NCBI GenBank assembly: GCA_934654775.1
Contig: CAKUGR010000003.1
Location: 62,001-126,000 of the forward strand
DNA from: an uncultured Collinsella sp.
GTDB lineage: Bacteria; Actinomycetota; Coriobacteriia; Coriobacteriales; Coriobacteriaceae
Direction of reading: 5' to 3'
DNA: 64,000 nucleotides
Below the pieces are notes generated by a model. That model was not told where the DNA came from. It saw nothing but the letters and a program-made list of their open reading frames with translations, and searched no databases. The position numbers and the translations under genes are program-made. Of the stretch, positions 39,413-47,426 are shown one piece after another (position 1 is the first letter of the stretch; each line of letters opens with the position of its first letter).

Positions 39413-41575
39413 ATGTCCGAGACCATTCAGGACCTCTATACCAGCTTCTCCGAGCAGATGGAGCCCATCCAGGAGGACAGCCGCTACTTCCGCTATCTCT
39501 TTGAGATGGCGCAGGCCTCGGGCACCACGATCGAGCAGCAGCGCGAGGAGCTCGTCAAGGTGGTGGACGAGGAATGGATCAGCATGATCGAGGACTCGCT
39601 CGACGCCATCAACACCATTATCGAAAAGCCGCGCCGCTTTATCACCACCGAGGAAGAAGTGGTGCCGGTTTCGCTCGCCAAAAAGATCAGCGCCGACAGC
39701 GTCCGTCATCTCAGCCAGAACACGCAGTTTTTGGCGCCGAGCGACGATGGCGGCGTCCATCCCACGCGCATCCTCAACGTCAATACCGTCGAGACGTACG
39801 ATCTGTACGAGAACCGCTTTATCTACCAGCTGATTCAGCGCCTGCTGACGTTTGTGGACAAGCGCACCGACGTGATCTTTTGGTCGACGGGCAACGAGAT
39901 CCGCAACCGCTTTAAGATGCACAGCAAGATCGATGACGCGTACGAGGAGATCGAGTATAACGTCGAGATGACGGTCAAGAACCGCCAGAGCTTTGCCGAG
40001 AACGACGCCGACAACATGGACGTCTTTATGCGCATCGACCGCGTGCGCCGTCTGGTCATGGCACTGCGCGGTGCGTCGTTCTGCCAGATCATGAACGGCT
40101 GCAGCGCGGTCCGCAGCCCCATCCAGCGCACCAACCTCATCATGAAGGACCCCAACTACCGCAAGTGCTACCAGCTGTGGCAGTTTATGGAGCGCTACGA
40201 CAAGGTGGGCTACAACATCGATGTGCAGCAGCAGTCGCTGGCGTTCGACGACGAGTACATGGTGCAGATGTACACCAACCTCATCAACAACTACGCCGTC
40301 TTTAAGAGCCTGACCGATGACGAGCGCAATCTGCAGGAGCTCGAGAGCGTGCAACACGCGCCGGTGGCGCCCAAGTTTATTAAAGAGATTAAGGAGGAGC
40401 AGGTCGATAGCCCCGACCTGCCCGATGTCGAGGTCCGCCGCGTGTTTGTGGAGGAGGTCACGCAGGCCCAGCTTGATGCCGAGCAGGCGCTGGCCGAGGC
40501 CCGCGAGCAGATCGAGGAGCTGCAGGGGCAGGTCAAGTCCTGGAAGGTGCAGGCGCACGCGCTGACCGACGAGCGCGATGACCTGGCCGACGAGCTGGAC
40601 GAGGCCAAGACGCGCGAGCTGGCGTTGACGCAGCGTGCGCAGATGGCTGAGGCCGATGTTGAGGAACTGCGCGGATCGCTGGAGGACGTCGAGGCCGGCA
40701 AGAAGGCCGCCGAGGCCGACGCTGCTGAGGCGCGTGAGACCGCGGCGGCGCAGCTGGCGCAGATGCGTGCTGAAGCCGATGCCGAGGTCGCGGCCGCCCG
40801 TGCGGACGCGGAAGCCAAGGTTACCGCCGCCGAGCAGGCTGCTGCCGCGCAGGTCGCGCAGGTTAAGAGCGAGTCTGCCGCGGCCCTGGCTGCCAAGACG
40901 GCTGCCGATGCTGCTGAGCTGCATGCCAAGTTGGATGCCGCCAAGCTGCAGATTGAGGAAGTGCAGCTGACGGCCGAGCGCGATGCCCGTGCCGCGCAGG
41001 AGGCGGCTGACGCCGCCGCTGCCGCTGCGGACCAGAAGCTCGCCGACACCGTTGCCGCGGCCGAGGCGAAGGTCTCTGCCGCTCAGCAGGCCGCCGATGC
41101 CGCGATCGACGCTGCCCGCGCCGCAGCCGATTCTGCTGTTGAGCAGGCTGCGGTGGATGCCAACGAGAAGGTTGCCGTCGCTGTCGCCGAGCGCGATGCC
41201 GCCACGCGCGCTGCCGAGGAGGCCCGCGCCGATGCCGACGCGCGTATTGCCGCCGCCGAGCTCGAGGCCGGGGAGCGCATTGAGCAGGAAGTTGCCGCCG
41301 CCCGCGCCGCTTGCGAGCGCGAGGTCGAAGCCGCCCGCGCGGAGATGCAGCAGCGCCTGGATTCGCTGGCGCACGAGCTGGAGCAGGCCGTGCGCGATCG
41401 CGCCCGCGCCGAGCGACGCGCCGAGGGCAACAGCCTGTCGCGCTATCTGCTGGCCCGCCTGCGTGGAGATGCCGATGAGGTTGCTGCTGGCGAGGGCGAC
41501 GCTCCTGCAGCGGATACCGCCGAGGTCGATGACGCCGCCGACGCCAACACCTCCGCAAAGGACGCCGACGAGTGA
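39413..41575 (+). CDS. McrC/DUF2357-like protein with long C-terminal coiled coil
   Basis: Probable partner of the AAA+ protein, 720 residues. Residues 1-330 resemble the DUF2357 part of McrC-type proteins, including LNVNTVETYDLYENRFIYQL (about 121-140), the conserved acidic-N-R-F pattern, and RSPIQRTNLIMKDPNYRKCY (about 238-257). McrC proteins normally end in a PD-(D/E)xK nuclease. Here no such motif is seen. Instead, residues about 345-690 are an extremely Ala/Glu/Asp/Arg-rich heptad region with very few Gly or Pro, expected to form a long coiled coil. The final 25 residues are acidic. Its stop overlaps the start of the second signal peptidase (TGATG). The change suggests a structural or scaffold role rather than DNA cleavage. 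Confidence 0.7.
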   Translation: MSETIQDLYTSFSEQMEPIQEDSRYFRYLFEMAQASGTTIEQQREELVKVVDEEWISMIEDSLDAINTIIEKPRRFITTEEEVVPVSLAKKISADSVRHLSQNTQFLAPSDDGGVHPTRILNVNTVETYDLYENRFIYQLIQRLLTFVDKRTDVIFWSTGNEIRNRFKMHSKIDDAYEEIEYNVEMTVKNRQSFAENDADNMDVFMRIDRVRRLVMALRGASFCQIMNGCSAVRSPIQRTNLIMKDPNYRKCYQLWQFMERYDKVGYNIDVQQQSLAFDDEYMVQMYTNLINNYAVFKSLTDDERNLQELESVQHAPVAPKFIKEIKEEQVDSPDLPDVEVRRVFVEEVTQAQLDAEQALAEAREQIEELQGQVKSWKVQAHALTDERDDLADELDEAKTRELALTQRAQMAEADVEELRGSLEDVEAGKKAAEADAAEARETAAAQLAQMRAEADAEVAAARADAEAKVTAAEQAAAAQVAQVKSESAAALAAKTAADAAELHAKLDAAKLQIEEVQLTAERDARAAQEAADAAAAAADQKLADTVAAAEAKVSAAQQAADAAIDAARAAADSAVEQAAVDANEKVAVAVAERDAATRAAEEARADADARIAAAELEAGERIEQEVAAARAACEREVEAARAEMQQRLDSLAHELEQAVRDRARAERRAEGNSLSRYLLARLRGDADEVAAGEGDAPAADTAEVDDAADANTSAKDADE

Positions 41576-42288
41576 TGAAGCACGTGCTCCGCGTGATCAA
41601 CGTGTTGGCGACCGTGGTGATTCTGGTCGCCTTTGTGGTACTGCTGCGCACGGTGTTCACGCCCGCCGGCGAGATCCCCACCATCATGGGCTATGGCTTT
41701 ATGCGTACGCTGACCGGCTCGATGGAGCCGGCGATTCCCGTGCATTCGTTTATCGTCGTCGATACCGACAACAGCCAGGCCTACCAGGTGGGCGATATCA
41801 TTACCTTCCATTCGTCCGACGACGCGCTGGAGGGTTCGCTCAACACGCATCGCATCGTATCCGTGGAGGCCGCGGCCGACGGCTCGCCGGTCTACCACAC
41901 CAAGGGCGATGCCAATCCGGTCGAGGACGCCGCGCCCGTGCCCGCCGCCGATGTGGTGGGCCGCGTGGTCTTTGTCTCGGCAGGCCTGGGCGTGGTGGTG
42001 TCACTGCTCACCAATCCGCTGCTGTTCTTTCCACTCATCGTGGTGCCGCTGATCGTGCTGCTGGTGCTCGAGATTCGCCATATGGTCAAGACCACGCAAG
42101 ATGTGGCGCGTGCCGAGGACGAAGCCGCCCTGCGCGCCGCCGTGGAGCAGATTCGCGAAAAACGCCGCCGCGAGCAGGAGCAGAACGGCGCCGGTGACGA
42201 CGGCGACGACGATTCCGCCGACGAGGGCGACACCGACGACGCTGGCGCCGAGGGCGACCTTACCGACCCCAACGCCTCGGACAATTAG
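41575..42288 (+). CDS. Signal peptidase I, ER type (SipW-like), second
   Basis: Last gene of the operon, 237 residues. The N-terminal helix is about 7-28. The catalytic Ser49 lies in LTGSMEPAIPV and the base His92 in LNTHRIVSV, with TKGDAN following: again an ER-type Ser-His dyad. A second helix (about 150-178) and a basic then strongly acidic tail (last 45 residues) follow. It differs considerably from the peptidase at 36886, so the two may process different substrates. The ATG at 41575 overlaps the previous stop codon. Confidence 0.87.
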   Translation: MKHVLRVINVLATVVILVAFVVLLRTVFTPAGEIPTIMGYGFMRTLTGSMEPAIPVHSFIVVDTDNSQAYQVGDIITFHSSDDALEGSLNTHRIVSVEAAADGSPVYHTKGDANPVEDAAPVPAADVVGRVVFVSAGLGVVVSLLTNPLLFFPLIVVPLIVLLVLEIRHMVKTTQDVARAEDEAALRAAVEQIREKRRREQEQNGAGDDGDDDSADEGDTDDAGAEGDLTDPNASDN

Positions 42289-42426
42289 ACCGCTCGGCGT
42301 AGCTCGCCGCGCCTTTCGTCCCCACAATTTGGACGCTCGTAGATGTTCCGCATCATCTGCTTTTTCATACCAATAGTCGTGCTACAGTTTGAGCGCTTTG
42401 TTGGCAATTGATTTCGGGGGAGTGGA

Positions 42427-43449
42427 ATGAAACAGGAGCGCTCGGTCCAGCATGCCCATGAAAAGGCTTCGGTGCCGATGACGGCGGCGTCCGATTTTGT
42501 CGTTCCGGAGGGGACCGACGAGCTGAGCCGCAGCACGCGCCGCGCGTGGCGCGACCGCCTGAACAGCGCCTCGACGCGCAAGATGATCACGGGCGTTCTG
42601 GCCACGCTGGTGGGTGGTTCGTTTTGGGGCTTCTCGGGTACCAGCGCGAGCTTTCTGTTCGATACCTACCACGTCGATACCCTGTGGCTCATGAGCGTGC
42701 GCCAGATTCTCGCCGGCCTGCTGTTTATGCTCGTGGTCGTCACGCGCGATCGCGCGCGCCTGGTCAAGCTCTGGACCACGCCCGCCGACCGCAAACAGCT
42801 GCTGCTCTTTACCGCCTTTGGTCTGCTGTTCAATCAGTTTTGCTATCTTTCGGCCGTTCGCCTGACCAATGCCGGAACCGCGACGGTGCTCCAATGCCTG
42901 CAGCTGGTCATCATCATGGGATACACCTGCGTCATCGATCGCCGTATGCCGCGTCCGCGCGAGGTCATCGGCATCGGCCTGGCTCTGGGCGGTACGTTTT
43001 TGATCGCAACTGGCGGCGACCCCACCAGCCTGAGCATCTCGCCGCTCGGCCTGGTCGCGGGCCTTATGTGCGCGGTCAGCGCCACCTGCATGGCGGTGAT
43101 TCCGGCCAAGATTCTCCCCGAATATGGCAGCCCCATCGTTACGGGCTCTGCCATGCTCACGGCGGGCGTGGTTTCGTGTGCCGTGGTTCAGCCGTGGGCT
43201 CATATGCCGGCGCTCGACGCTGCTGGTATCGAGGCGCTTGCGGTGTTTGTGATCGTGGGCTCGTTCTTGGCGTACATGCTCTATATGCAGGGCGTTAAGG
43301 ACATCGGTTCGGTGCGCGCGAGCCTGATCGGAACCGTGGAGCCGGTTTCGGCGACCATCACCAGCGCCGTTATGCTGGGCACGGTGTTTTTGCCGACCGA
43401 CCTTATCGGCTTTGCCATGATCATCGTGATGATGTTCCTGACGGTATAG
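42427..43449 (+). CDS. DMT (EamA) family transporter
   Basis: Permease of 340 residues with ten predicted membrane helices in two EamA halves. A hydrophilic N-terminal extension of about 50 residues (SRSTRRAWRDRL region) precedes helix 1. Typical points are GGSFWGFSGTSASFLFD at the first helix, RLTNAGTATVLQCLQL in the first half and SLIGTVEPVSATI in the second, the family's conserved EP pair. The substrate is unknown; such proteins often export amino acids or metabolites. GGGGGAGTGG lies before the ATG. Monocistronic, downstream of the signal-peptidase operon. Confidence 0.88.
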   Translation: MKQERSVQHAHEKASVPMTAASDFVVPEGTDELSRSTRRAWRDRLNSASTRKMITGVLATLVGGSFWGFSGTSASFLFDTYHVDTLWLMSVRQILAGLLFMLVVVTRDRARLVKLWTTPADRKQLLLFTAFGLLFNQFCYLSAVRLTNAGTATVLQCLQLVIIMGYTCVIDRRMPRPREVIGIGLALGGTFLIATGGDPTSLSISPLGLVAGLMCAVSATCMAVIPAKILPEYGSPIVTGSAMLTAGVVSCAVVQPWAHMPALDAAGIEALAVFVIVGSFLAYMLYMQGVKDIGSVRASLIGTVEPVSATITSAVMLGTVFLPTDLIGFAMIIVMMFLTV

Positions 43450-43530
43450 CCCCTGCGGTTGCTTTAAAGGATAATGAGCTGGCGGCGCGTTGCTTTGGCG
43501 GCGCGCCTTTGTCTATAGAGAGGACCTCTT

Positions 43531-44862
43531 ATGAAGTACTTTGGCACCGACGGCTTTCGCGGCGAGGCCAACGTTGGGCTGACGGTAGAGCACGCCTATA
43601 AGATCGGCCGTTTTGTGGGCTGGTATTACGGCGCCAATCGCAGTGCTAAGGCACGCGTGATCGTGGGTAAGGACACGCGTCGTTCGAGCTACATGTTCGA
43701 GGCGGCGCTGGTGAGTGGCTTGGTCGCGAGCGGTGCGGACGCCTACATGCTGCACGTGATTCCGACGCCGGGCGCGGCGCACCAGACCGTGGAGGGCTGC
43801 TTCGATTGCGGCATCATGATCAGCGCGAGCCACAACCCGTTTTGCGATAACGGCATTAAACTCGTCAACAGCGACGGCTTTAAAATGGACGAGGACGTGC
43901 TGGAACTCATCGAGGATTACATCGATGGCAAGACCGAGGTGCCGCTGGCCACAGGCAACCACATCGGTGCCACGGTGGACTACATGCAGGGCCGCAACCG
44001 CTACATTGCCTCGCTCATCGCCAGCGCGAACTTTTCGCTGCAGGGCGTCAAGATCGGTATCGACTGCGCCAACGGCTCGGCGTCTTCGGTGGCCAAGCCG
44101 GTGTTCGACGCGCTGGGCGCCGACGTGCGCGTGATTAACGCCGCGCCCGATGGCTTCAACATCAACGTCGACTGCGGTTCCACGCATATGGAGCGCCTGC
44201 AGCGCCACGTGGTGGAGCAGGGCCTGGACGTGGGCTTTGCCTACGATGGCGATGCCGACCGCTGCCTGGCAGTGGACGAGCGCGGTCGCGTGGTCGACGG
44301 CGACCAGATCCTGTACGTGTGCGGCGTGTACCTGAACAAGCATGGTCGCCTTTCGGGCGGTACCGTGGTGCCGACGATCGCCAGCAACTTTGGCCTGATC
44401 AAGTCGCTGGAGCTTGCCGGTCTGAGCGCCGTGACCAGCGGCGTGGGCGACCGCCACGTGTATGCCAAGATGCGCGAGGGCGGCTACAGCCTGGGCGGCG
44501 AGCAGACGGGCCACACGATCTTTGGCGATATCGAGCGCACGGGTGACGGTATTATGACCTCGCTGCGCGTGATGGAAGTGATCCGTGCCGAGCGCGAGAC
44601 GCTCTCGCAGCTCACGGCGCCGTGCAAGCTGCTGCCGCAGGCGCAGGTGGCCGTGCGCGTTGCGGACAAGGACGCCGCGCTCGATAGCATGGGCGTGCAG
44701 AACGCCATCACCGAGGCCGAGGCTTCGCTGGCGGGCGAGGGGCGCGTGCTCGTGCGCAAGAGCGGAACCGAGTCGGTGATTCGCGTGCTGGCTGAGGCTC
44801 CGGACCAATCGGCCGCCGACGCCGCCATGAAGCGCATCACAAGTGCTTTGGAAGCTCTGTAA
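43531..44862 (+). CDS. glmM: Phosphoglucosamine mutase
   Basis: Interconverts glucosamine 6-phosphate and glucosamine 1-phosphate for peptidoglycan precursor synthesis, 443 residues, the family's usual size. The N-terminus YFGTDGFRGEAN is typical of GlmM. The phosphorylated serine is in MISASHNPF (about residue 100), the metal-binding loop is AYDGDADRCL (about 239-248), the sugar-binding loop GGEQTGHTIF, and the phosphate-binding loop RKSGTESVIRVL at the C-terminus. GAGAGGACC precedes the ATG. Other alpha-D-phosphohexomutases are possible but the N-terminal motif and length favour GlmM. Confidence 0.94.
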   Translation: MKYFGTDGFRGEANVGLTVEHAYKIGRFVGWYYGANRSAKARVIVGKDTRRSSYMFEAALVSGLVASGADAYMLHVIPTPGAAHQTVEGCFDCGIMISASHNPFCDNGIKLVNSDGFKMDEDVLELIEDYIDGKTEVPLATGNHIGATVDYMQGRNRYIASLIASANFSLQGVKIGIDCANGSASSVAKPVFDALGADVRVINAAPDGFNINVDCGSTHMERLQRHVVEQGLDVGFAYDGDADRCLAVDERGRVVDGDQILYVCGVYLNKHGRLSGGTVVPTIASNFGLIKSLELAGLSAVTSGVGDRHVYAKMREGGYSLGGEQTGHTIFGDIERTGDGIMTSLRVMEVIRAERETLSQLTAPCKLLPQAQVAVRVADKDAALDSMGVQNAITEAEASLAGEGRVLVRKSGTESVIRVLAEAPDQSAADAAMKRITSALEAL

Positions 44863-44897
44863 GACGCATTCTGGGCTGTTTGACAGGGGGTTATAAA

Positions 44898-45138
44898 AGG
44901 CCGTGTGCAAATAAGGGCAAATATGAGTACTGTTACTAAATAAGTAACAGCAAATTATGACCCCAAGAGGCTATTTTGGCAACGCCCGAACGTCATATCG
45001 AAGAGCATTGCTCCTCATATGTCCAATAAACAGGGTCCCAGATAAGAACCAATCCTATCTGAGACCCTGTTTTTACTCAAAAGAAATGCTATCAACCCGA
45101 CAACAGTACTCATTTTTGCCCTTTTTTGCACACGGCCT
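44898..45138. repeat. 241-bp inverted-repeat element (37-bp termini)
   Basis: The left end 44898-44934 (begins AGGCCGTGTGCAAATAAGGG) matches the reverse complement of 45102-45138 at 35 of 37 positions. Inside are CTGTTACT/AGTAACAG (44930-44950) and an AAACAGGGTC...GACCCTGTTT hairpin (45028-45072) ending in a T-run. It is MITE-like in shape but has no clear target-site duplication. Confidence 0.75.
45028..45074 (+). terminator. Terminator-like hairpin inside the 241-bp element
   Basis: AAACAGGGTC and AGATA pair with TATCT and GACCCTGTTT, followed by TTTTT. It could end glmM transcripts on the + strand, 166 bp beyond the stop codon. Confidence 0.55.
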
Positions 45139-45164
45139 CTTCGGAGTGGCCACCCGGCACCTGA

Positions 45165-45325
45165 GGACGTTCCTTTTCTGCCGGCACCCAGGGACACTCC
45201 TTGACGCCTAGTCATCGGGGACGTTCTTAAACGACTAGTCGTTGGGGACAGTCTTTGCCTATTGGCCGGTTTGCTGGCCGGATTGGCAAGGACTGTCCCT
45301 ATCCGCCGGCAGAAAAGGAACGTCC
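45165..45325. repeat. 161-bp nested inverted-repeat element
   Basis: GGACGTTCCTTTTCTGCCGG (from 45165) through 45185 is the exact reverse complement of 45305-45325 (21 bp). Inside, GGGACAGTC (45246-45254) pairs with GACTGTCCC (45291-45299) and encloses a TTGCC...GGCCGG/CCGG...GGCAA stem. The motif GGGGAC + gene-free spacer recurs at 45216-45226. Confidence 0.7.
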
Positions 45326-45347
45326 CTAACTGCCGGCCTTCAAGATC

Positions 45348-46922
45348 TTACAGCTCGTAGAGTGTGGTGAACTTGTCCTGCAGGTAGCTGCAGTAGTAGC
45401 GGGCGTCAAAGTCCATGCCGCAGGCGCCCTTGATAAGCTCCGGCGCGTCCTTGGCGCGGCCCCACTGCCAAATGTGCTCGCCCAGCCACGCACGGACGGG
45501 TGCCAGGTCGCCGCTCGCGCAGGCGCCGGTAAGGTCGACACCGTCGCGGCACATGGCCGGTACAAACATGGCGTCGTAGGCGCTGCCCAACGCATAGGTT
45601 GGGAAGTAGCCAAACGAGCCGCCGCTCCAGTGCGTATCCTGCAGGCAACCGTGCGTATCGTCAGGAACTGGAATGCCCAGGTACTCGTCCATAAAACGGT
45701 TCCAAAGCGCGGGGATATCCTTGGCCGTGGCCTCGCCGGCAAACAGCATGCGCTCGATCTCGTAGCGCACCATAACATGCAACGGATAGGTGAGCTCGTC
45801 GGCCTCGGTGCGAATCAGCGACGGCTGCGCGATGTTCACGGCGTGGTAGAGCATGTCCTCGTCCACGTTGCCGTAGACCTCGGGCGCGTGGCGGCGCAGC
45901 ACCTCGAGCAGCGGGCCCATAAAGGCGCGGCTGCGACCCACGGTGTTCTCAAAGAAGCGGCTTTGGCTCTCGTGGATGCCCATGGAGGTGCCGCCCTCCA
46001 GGCACGTGCGCGCGTAAGCGGGGTTCACGCCCAGCTCGTACATGGCGTGACCGGCCTCGTGGATGATGCTGTAGACGTTGGAGATGCAATCGTCCTCGTA
46101 GATGTGCGTGGCGATGCGCGCATCGCCCACCGAGAAGCCCTCACTAAACGGGTGCTCGGTAAAGGCGAGCGTGGTGTCGTCCAGGTCCAGGCCCACAAGC
46201 TTCATAAGGTCAAAGCTCATGGCGCGCTGGGCAGCCTCGGGCACATGGGCGTGCAAAAAGTCGGCAGCCGGCTGCTGGCTGCGCTCGCCGATGGCGTGCA
46301 CGAGCGGCACGACCGTGGCCTTGACCTCGTCGCAGAATGCGTCGAAGCTCTGGGTGGAAAGGCCGCGCTCATACTGGTCGAGCCAAACATCGTATGGGTC
46401 GCGTTTGGGGTCCATGAGCTCGGCCTGGCGCTTAAGCTGCCCAACGATCTTGTCCACGTAGGGCTCAAAGCTCGCCCAGTCGTTGGCGGACTTGGCCTTG
46501 TGCCACACGGCGTCGGCCTCGCAGGTGAGCCTGGTCCAGGCCTCGGCCTCCTCGGTGGGGATGGCACTGGCCTCGCGCTGGTCGCGACCGAGCACGCGAA
46601 TCTCGTCGAGCAGCTGCGGGTCGTCGATCTTGCCGTCGGCGACGGTCTCGCGTGCCAGCGAACGCACAAGCTCAACGGACTTTTCGCTGGTTAGGAGCTT
46701 ATGATGCTCGCCTGCAAGGGTGCCCATGGCGTCGGCGCGGGCGGCAGCACCGTTGGCGGGGGCGATGGTCGCGCCATCGAACTCGGCAATCTTGAGCAGA
46801 TACTCGCGGGTCCACAGCTTGCTCTCGAGCTTGCGGAACTTCTTGACGGCTTTTTTGGCCTTGATGCCCTTGGCGGCTTTTGCCACGGCGGCCTTGGCCT
46901 TCTTATCGAGCTTCTTTCCCAT
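45348..46922 (-). CDS. M32 family carboxypeptidase (Taq type)
   Basis: Metal-dependent carboxypeptidase trimming C-terminal residues of peptides, 524 residues, usual length for the family. The zinc motif is HEAGH in SIIHEAGHAMYELG (about residue 290), followed by the downstream zinc ligand in IHESQSRFFEN, both M32 hallmarks. Its N-terminal 35 residues are Lys/Ala-rich, longer than in most relatives, and no signal peptide is present, so it is cytoplasmic. The ATG at 46922 is used; the frame extends upstream without support. It is transcribed away from the T-box/pheST operon. Confidence 0.93.
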   Translation of the reverse strand: MGKKLDKKAKAAVAKAAKGIKAKKAVKKFRKLESKLWTREYLLKIAEFDGATIAPANGAAARADAMGTLAGEHHKLLTSEKSVELVRSLARETVADGKIDDPQLLDEIRVLGRDQREASAIPTEEAEAWTRLTCEADAVWHKAKSANDWASFEPYVDKIVGQLKRQAELMDPKRDPYDVWLDQYERGLSTQSFDAFCDEVKATVVPLVHAIGERSQQPAADFLHAHVPEAAQRAMSFDLMKLVGLDLDDTTLAFTEHPFSEGFSVGDARIATHIYEDDCISNVYSIIHEAGHAMYELGVNPAYARTCLEGGTSMGIHESQSRFFENTVGRSRAFMGPLLEVLRRHAPEVYGNVDEDMLYHAVNIAQPSLIRTEADELTYPLHVMVRYEIERMLFAGEATAKDIPALWNRFMDEYLGIPVPDDTHGCLQDTHWSGGSFGYFPTYALGSAYDAMFVPAMCRDGVDLTGACASGDLAPVRAWLGEHIWQWGRAKDAPELIKGACGMDFDARYYCSYLQDKFTTLYEL

Positions 46923-47043
46923 ACCATATCCTTGATCTCGCAGGCCGAGCGCCGCAGGCGGGTGCACGACCAGTTTGCACAGCTACCTGCCTTGTACCCA
47001 GCGCGAACAAAACGGAACGCGGCGATGCACGCGCAGAATGTGT

Positions 47044-47340
47044 TATCCTATAGCCCAATGCGTTGACGGAGAGGGTTTTGCCCGCCGCGTCACCGGCAAG
47101 AGAGGGAAGGTCATGGGCTGCAAGCCTTCCTGCGGTGACAAGGGCCAAGCGTTCACTCCCGAGCAGCGACCTCAACGGGCACGCGGCCAGCGGCGGCGAA
47201 GCCCCAGTAGGGAAGCCGTGAGCCTCGCGATAAGGGGCGCAGAGTGGGCACGGCGGGCCAGACATCCGCCGCGTCAAACAAGGTGGTACCGCGGAATTCA
47301 ACCGTCCTTGGGCAATGTACATGCCCGAGGGCGGTTTTTT
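47044..47340 (+). promoter_or_regulatory. T-box riboswitch leader of pheST
   Basis: A tRNA-sensing leader. TATCCT (47044-47049) is a likely -10. The T-box sequence AGGTGGTACCGCGG is at 47281-47294, its TGGT pairing with the NCCA end of uncharged tRNA with discriminator A (as in tRNA-Phe). A Phe-type TTC triplet occurs at 47127-47129 in the long stem-I region (about 47057-47150) and may be the specifier. The competing terminator is at 47302-47339. Uncharged tRNA-Phe is expected to prevent termination and raise pheST expression. Confidence 0.92.
47302..47340 (+). terminator. T-box leader terminator
   Basis: CCGTCCTTGGGC pairs with GCCCGAGGGCGG (two wobble-compatible changes) around AATGTACAT, followed by TTTTTT. 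It excludes the antiterminator formed by the T-box sequence. Confidence 0.88.
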
Positions 47341-47426
47341 GTTACCGAACCGGGCCGCGTTTTCACAACGCCAGGCGGCGGCAGTCGTCCCGGCGAGCGG
47401 GGAGCGCGAGAGACGAAAGGGAAGAC

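Larger units (their letters stand above)
44863..45347. other. Intergenic region with two large nested inverted-repeat elements
   Basis: The whole 485 bp is occupied by elements 44898-45138 and 45165-45325. No gene is convincing; small open frames here do not look coding. Confidence 0.65.

Noticed and set aside
39356..41374. A 672-codon Leu/Gly/Arg-rich frame on the minus strand
   Set aside because: It mirrors the Ala/Glu coiled coil on the other strand; the repetitive codons of the real gene explain the lack of stops.
33302..42288. Sortase-dependent pilus operon
   Set aside because: No LPxTG-like motif or sortase gene; cleavage signals and peptidases are of the SipW type.
44957..45211. Small frames in the glmM to M32 peptidase gap
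   Set aside because: They lie entirely within the nested inverted repeats and have no ribosome binding site.
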